Shown: positions 59,613-64,000 of the stretch, piece by piece | How positions within the stretch are numbered: position 1 is the first letter of the stretch | Layout of the letters: every line of letters begins with the position of its first letter | Assembly: GCA_022828145.1 (NCBI GenBank) | Contig: JAJEJA010000073.1 | Span: 62,001-126,000 of the forward strand | DNA from: Candidatus Poribacteria bacterium | GTDB lineage: Bacteria; Poribacteria; WGA-4E; WGA-3G | Reading direction: 5' to 3' | Length of the DNA stretch: 64,000 nt | The notes under the pieces: model-generated | The model's input: the letters and a program-made list of their open reading frames with translations, nothing else | Told to the model about the DNA's origin: nothing | Database searches by the model: none | Position numbers and translations under genes: made by a program

Positions 59613-60107
59613 ATGTCTAATAAACACTCAAATCGTTTCGTTGCTGTCTTGCTTTCGATGTTTACTATTAGTCTCTTTTTCGTCACTGTTTTCATTGTGG
59701 GTTGTGGGGACGAAGGTGATTCTCCAACGGATATGGTAGATCCGACTGATGATCATAGTACGCATGACCATGAACCTGTCATTGTCGCACCAACACCTGA
59801 TCCAGATGAACCAGAAGACCCCGCTGTTACCTTTAGAAATGATATTCTACCTATCTTAGCAGAAAGTTGTGCACTGGCAAATTGTCATTCAGGTCTACCC
59901 GCAGCTGGAGGACTTGACCTAACAGAGTATACAAGCTTCAAAGATGGCGGGGTAAACGGTGCTGCGTTTGTTCCTGGTGATGGAACAGGGAGCCTTGTTG
60001 TACAACGTATTGATGGCGGGGGAATGCCTCCTATTGGACCACCCCTAACAGCAGAGCAGATTCAGTTTTTCATTGACTGGATTGATAACGGGGCAGAAAA
60101 TAACTAA
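59613..60107 (+). CDS. Lipoprotein with planctomycete-type cytochrome C domain
   Basis: VFIVGCG lipobox; DILPILAESCALANCHSG; GGGMPPIGPPLTAEQIQFFIDWIDNGAENN. Confidence 0.8.
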   Translation: MSNKHSNRFVAVLLSMFTISLFFVTVFIVGCGDEGDSPTDMVDPTDDHSTHDHEPVIVAPTPDPDEPEDPAVTFRNDILPILAESCALANCHSGLPAAGGLDLTEYTSFKDGGVNGAAFVPGDGTGSLVVQRIDGGGMPPIGPPLTAEQIQFFIDWIDNGAENN

Positions 60108-60150
60108 TTCAGATCTAATACAACATTATTGGATAGTACAGACTAAATAA

Positions 60151-60221
60151 GTAGGTCGCGATTCGGAGATCGCTCCTACCAATACTCAGTTCTGTAGGAG
60201 GGAACTCCGATTCCCGACTCT
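60151..60221. repeat. GTAGG..CGATTCGGAGATCGCTCCTAC / TGTAGGAGGGAACTCCGATTCCCGAC repeat (also 22255-22320)
   Basis: Same two modules appear in opposite order at 22255-22320. Confidence 0.7.
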
Positions 60222-60333
60222 TACTTATACCAACAGGTATTACTTGGACTAACCACTATGCAGAGCAGATTCTCTACGACTCTGTTCTGCAGTAGGTTTA
60301 ATCCTACCATTTATCCGGGTAAGGAGTTTTTTC

Positions 60334-61605
60334 ATGAAAGTCACGAATATAGAGCGGATATTAGTAGATGTTCCATTCACACCACGACAACAAGAAATCA
60401 CTACGCAGAGCGTTTCCACCGTTTACAATTGGTCACTTCTTGAATTGTGTAAGGTGACGACAGATACGGGACACGTTGGTTGGGGAGAGACAGTTGTCCA
60501 TTATACCTACAGCCGCGTATCTGAAAATAGTGTGCAACGTGTGCTTGGGGAAAATCCAGCCGAACACATGAATGACGATTCACTCGGTGCAGGACTTCAG
60601 ATGGCACTTTTTGATGTAGTGGGTAAAATATTGGAGGTACCCGTCTATCAAATCATGGGAAGATTGTGTCGTCAGGAAGTACCCATCTCATGGTGGTCCA
60701 TCGATTCATCACCGGAGAATTGGGCTGCAGAAGCAGCTGATGCAGTTACAGATGGCTATACCAGTTTCAAAAACAAACCGCGTCCCTGGTGGGACATCAT
60801 CAAACAGGTAGAAGCTGTCGCTGATGTTGTACCTTCAAGTTTTAAACTTGATTTAGACCCAAACGATTCGCTACGGGACGCTGATACTGCTATACCGTTA
60901 TTAAAGAAACTTGCTGCGCATCCGAATGTAGCGATCTTTGAATCTCCAATTCCGCAAGCTGATATAGAGGGAAATAAAGCAATTCGTCAAGTCATAGATT
61001 GTCCTATAGCAATGCACTTTGGAAATCCGCCGTATACAACATGTATCCGTGAAGGTGTATGTGATGGATTCGTCATCGGAGGTGGCAAGTCCCGAACGAT
61101 GAATGACGGTTTTCTCAGTGCAGCAGCAGATATGCCTTTCTGGCTACAGATCGTTGGAAACGGTCTGACAACAACATGGGCGGCACATCTTGGAAGTGTT
61201 CTAACACACGCAACGTGGCCCGCGATTACCTGCCTCAATCTATACAGCCACCATCTACTCAAGGAACCTATTCAGGTACGAGAAGGTTGCCATACCGTTC
61301 CGGATTCTCCCGGTTTGGGAATTGAAGTAGATGAGGATGCGATTGAGAAATACAGAGTTCCTTCTGAGAAATTGGACGATGACGGGTACACAATTCACCC
61401 ACATCCCAGAATAATAAAAACTGTAGTATACCCGGATGGCAGTTGTATCCACATGGTCGGAGATGGACTGAGCTATTTCAATGCTGGAAACGGTGAAGCT
61501 TATGTAGAAGGTGCACGGCTTGAACTCACTTATGACGACGAGTCTAAAGCATGGAGCGACTTATACGAAAAAGCGAGCGATACTCCTGTGCATGGCACTT
61601 GGTAA
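60334..61605 (+). CDS. Mandelate racemase/muconate lactonizing enzyme family protein
   Basis: AGLQMALFDVVGKILEVPVYQIMGR; FKLDLDPNDSLRD; IFESPIPQADIEG. Confidence 0.9.
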   Translation: MKVTNIERILVDVPFTPRQQEITTQSVSTVYNWSLLELCKVTTDTGHVGWGETVVHYTYSRVSENSVQRVLGENPAEHMNDDSLGAGLQMALFDVVGKILEVPVYQIMGRLCRQEVPISWWSIDSSPENWAAEAADAVTDGYTSFKNKPRPWWDIIKQVEAVADVVPSSFKLDLDPNDSLRDADTAIPLLKKLAAHPNVAIFESPIPQADIEGNKAIRQVIDCPIAMHFGNPPYTTCIREGVCDGFVIGGGKSRTMNDGFLSAAADMPFWLQIVGNGLTTTWAAHLGSVLTHATWPAITCLNLYSHHLLKEPIQVREGCHTVPDSPGLGIEVDEDAIEKYRVPSEKLDDDGYTIHPHPRIIKTVVYPDGSCIHMVGDGLSYFNAGNGEAYVEGARLELTYDDESKAWSDLYEKASDTPVHGTW

Positions 61606-61726
61606 TCTTTGGAAGTCTATTCCTGATAATAAAAATAAACCCAGTTAAACACTTGACATGGTGCAGACAATTGCGTAATATTAGAAAAAAACTGTGTTAG
61701 TATAAAAGGATTCAACATATTCACAC

Positions 61727-62896
61727 ATGAAGAATTATCGTGTCGCAATATTAGGATGCCGTAGCAGAGGAACATCCGCAGCAAAAGCCTATCATGCACA
61801 TCCACGCACAGAAATAGTAGCACTCTGTGACCTTGTTGCGGATAGACTAACAGCTCTTGGTAAGATCGTCAATGTGTCTGCACAGTTCTCTGATGTAGAT
61901 GAAATGATTCAGCAGACGAAACCGGATATAGTTGCAATTCCGACAGCAACAGACTTGCACTACACGCTCTGTATGCAAGTGCTTGAGCACGGCGTGAACA
62001 TTGAAGTCGAAAAGCCGCTTTGTGTTGATTTAGTCCAAGCGGATACCATCCTCCAAAAGGCACAAGAGAAAAACGCTCGCGTCGTCGTACACCATCAACG
62101 CCGCGTAAGTCCAACTATCCAAGCCGTTGCAAAGGTACTTGATGCAGGAGAAATTGGTGAACTAAGATATATGTACGCATGTGGTAAAGGATACTATGCG
62201 GGGTACGGACTCATGAACATTGGAACGCATGTCGTTAACAATATGCTACGTTTCGGTGGACACTGTAGAAGTGTTGTGACACAAGCAACCGCTGGAGGAC
62301 GACAACTGACACCAGAGGATGTTATCCCTGCCCCTGCAGGAATGGGTATTGTCGCAGGTGAATATACCACATCAACGCTACAATTTGATAACAATGTCAC
62401 GGGTACATTAATTCAACAAAGATTTCAAAAGGTAACCAGTGATGCTTATGTGCTTGAACTCTACGGAAGTGAAGGGAGACTGTTCTGGTCTGAACTGAAA
62501 GGGGCATGGTGGTTACCAACCCCACATTTTCTCCCCGACGGTACGCATGACCAGTGGGAAAAACTGACACCTATCATTCCAGAACATTTCGACAAAGATA
62601 AAGATGCGGATATTGATGATTACTGTCTCGTTGACGAATATGTAAACGCACTTGATGAAGACCGAGAACATCAGTGTAGCGGTGAAGAAGGCCGTCATGT
62701 TATGGAGATCCTAATGGGCATATTTGAATCAGCAGTATATGGAGAACGTGTTGACCTGCCACAGAAAAACCGAGATCATCCGTTGCTCAGATGGAGAAAT
62801 GAAAACGGGTTAAGTACACCAGACGAAATGCCACGAGATTACGGTTCATGGTTGAATCAAGAAACTGAACGACTATACGGACAGAAGAAAGACTAA
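61727..62896 (+). CDS. Gfo/Idh/MocA family oxidoreductase
   Basis: YRVAILGCRSRGTSAAKAYHAHPR; LEHGVNIEVEKPLCVD; MNIGTHVVNNMLRF. Confidence 0.92.
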   Translation: MKNYRVAILGCRSRGTSAAKAYHAHPRTEIVALCDLVADRLTALGKIVNVSAQFSDVDEMIQQTKPDIVAIPTATDLHYTLCMQVLEHGVNIEVEKPLCVDLVQADTILQKAQEKNARVVVHHQRRVSPTIQAVAKVLDAGEIGELRYMYACGKGYYAGYGLMNIGTHVVNNMLRFGGHCRSVVTQATAGGRQLTPEDVIPAPAGMGIVAGEYTTSTLQFDNNVTGTLIQQRFQKVTSDAYVLELYGSEGRLFWSELKGAWWLPTPHFLPDGTHDQWEKLTPIIPEHFDKDKDADIDDYCLVDEYVNALDEDREHQCSGEEGRHVMEILMGIFESAVYGERVDLPQKNRDHPLLRWRNENGLSTPDEMPRDYGSWLNQETERLYGQKKD

Positions 62897-62916
62897 CAAC
62901 TTTTCTGGAGATTACT

Positions 62917-63723
62917 ATGCCAAATCCTACAACAAATGCAGACAATTTACCGCCAATCCCACTCACTGAAGAACAACGATTCTTGTTTGATACGCGAGGA
63001 TGGCTCCTATTCCCAAGTGTTCTGAGTGAAACAGAAACCGAAGAGATGCGCGAATTCTGTTATCAACTCCAACAGAACCCAGAATCAATCTCAGAACACC
63101 ATCGTTCATCAATCGGCGGTCCACTGGAAACACTTACAGACCACCCAGTTGTATTAGGTTTCATGAACGAATTTCTGACATCCGGATACGCAAACGATAA
63201 CTGCTACGGATTTAGGTTTGAAGGCACTTTTCTCACCATACGAGGAATGGGACACGATAACTTCCGACCACACGGCGGACGTGGTATGCTCAATTTCCCA
63301 GGTAATTCGCATACCTACCATTTACACCACGACAGAGCACATAGCGGACTCACACGGGTTGTCTGGGAACTCAACCCTGTAAAAGAACGCGGCGGTGGAA
63401 CGATGTTCTTAACAGGAAGTCATAAAGGCGCGTTTCCCGCTCCACAATCTACTGCAGACCGAAATTCACCCCTATGGGAAGACTACAGTTGTCCTGCAGG
63501 ATCAATGTTGGTGTTTACCGAAGCAATTACACACACCGGTGCAAAATGGACAGATGATACACATGACCGTGTCGCAGTTTTCAATTGCTATAATACCGTA
63601 GGAAACAAATGGCACAAGTGGCAACCGAATCCAAGACACCTTGAAGAAATGCCATTCAAGAGACAAACACTCTTCCGCCCCGTCTATTGTCAGGATAACA
63701 CACCCTCTTTAGATGCGGTATGA
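62917..63723 (+). CDS. Phytanoyl-CoA dioxygenase family protein
   Basis: HLHHDRAHSGLTRVVWELNPVKERGGGTMFLTGSHKGAFP. Confidence 0.85.
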   Translation: MPNPTTNADNLPPIPLTEEQRFLFDTRGWLLFPSVLSETETEEMREFCYQLQQNPESISEHHRSSIGGPLETLTDHPVVLGFMNEFLTSGYANDNCYGFRFEGTFLTIRGMGHDNFRPHGGRGMLNFPGNSHTYHLHHDRAHSGLTRVVWELNPVKERGGGTMFLTGSHKGAFPAPQSTADRNSPLWEDYSCPAGSMLVFTEAITHTGAKWTDDTHDRVAVFNCYNTVGNKWHKWQPNPRHLEEMPFKRQTLFRPVYCQDNTPSLDAV

Positions 63724-63733
63724 GGAATACATC

Positions 63734-64000
63734 ATGAAAATAACCGATGTCCAATCTTTCGTTACTTCATCAGGACATTTTTTCGTCAAAGTAGAGACTG
63801 ATACCGGTATATACGGCGTAGGTGAAGGCGGTATCAGACGTCGCGCTATCGCTTTAGCTGAAGTTGTACGGTCGTTTGATCCGATACTCATCGGGGCAAA
63901 CCCATTCCAAATCGAACATCTATGGCAAGTCATGTTCCGAGGTGGCTTCTTTCCAGGGGGTGTCGTTCAATCCGCTGCTGTCAGTGCTGTGGACATCGCA
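63734..64000 (+). CDS. Mandelate racemase/enolase superfamily protein (5' part, runs off window)
   Basis: My translation: MKITDVQSFVTSSGHFFVKVETDTGIYGVGEGGIRRRAIALAEVVRSFDPILIGANPFQIEHLWQVMFRGGFFPGGVVQSAAVSAVDIA; not in the ORF track because there is no stop before the window end. Confidence 0.88.
   Translation, partial: MKITDVQSFVTSSGHFFVKVETDTGIYGVGEGGIRRRAIALAEVVRSFDPILIGANPFQIEHLWQVMFRGGFFPGGVVQSAAVSAVDIA

Noticed and set aside
1-64000. tRNA/rRNA genes, prophage or a defence island
   Set aside because: I could not identify tRNA or rRNA genes, phage structural genes, integrases or multi-gene defence clusters; only a single RM enzyme and TA genes are supported.

Overview
This 64 kb window comes from a bacterial chromosome. 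Its gene content (many phytanoyl-CoA-dioxygenase-like proteins, Gfo/Idh/MocA oxidoreductases, mandelate-racemase/enolase-superfamily proteins, and a DUF1501 / DUF1549-DUF1553 / planctomycete-type cytochrome cluster) resembles Candidatus Poribacteria or a related marine/planctomycete-like lineage; this assignment is an inference from gene content. Housekeeping genes include era, a double-length uvrA, thrS and a NifS/IscS-type cysteine desulfurase. Most striking observations: (1) the WD40/cytochrome ORF ending at 27584 stops at an in-frame TGA exactly where the first Cys of an HMA GMTCxxC motif should be. The frame continues through a complete HMA domain to a TAA at 27413, and a 7-bp hairpin with a GGA loop starts 16 nt after the UGA. 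This predicts a selenoprotein with PSCyt1-WD40-HMA(UxxC) architecture. (2) Three tandem genes encode ECF sigma factors fused through one TM helix to a predicted extracytoplasmic BNR/Ycf48-like propeller, with gene-conversion-like identity islands between two of them. (3) An Rpn/PD-(D/E)XK-type gene is split at a canonical G_GGA_AAA -1 slippery heptamer. (4) MITE-like elements have outer terminal inverted repeats, target-site-duplication-like direct repeats, and different nested GTAG...CTAC palindromes. Other items include a HicB-like/ParE-like toxin-antitoxin pair, an orphan DUF433 antitoxin with a 17-codon toxin remnant, a solitary type IIG-like RM enzyme between inverted repeats, and a heptad-repeat membrane coiled coil. 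All calls are by eye from sequence and translations; no searches were run.
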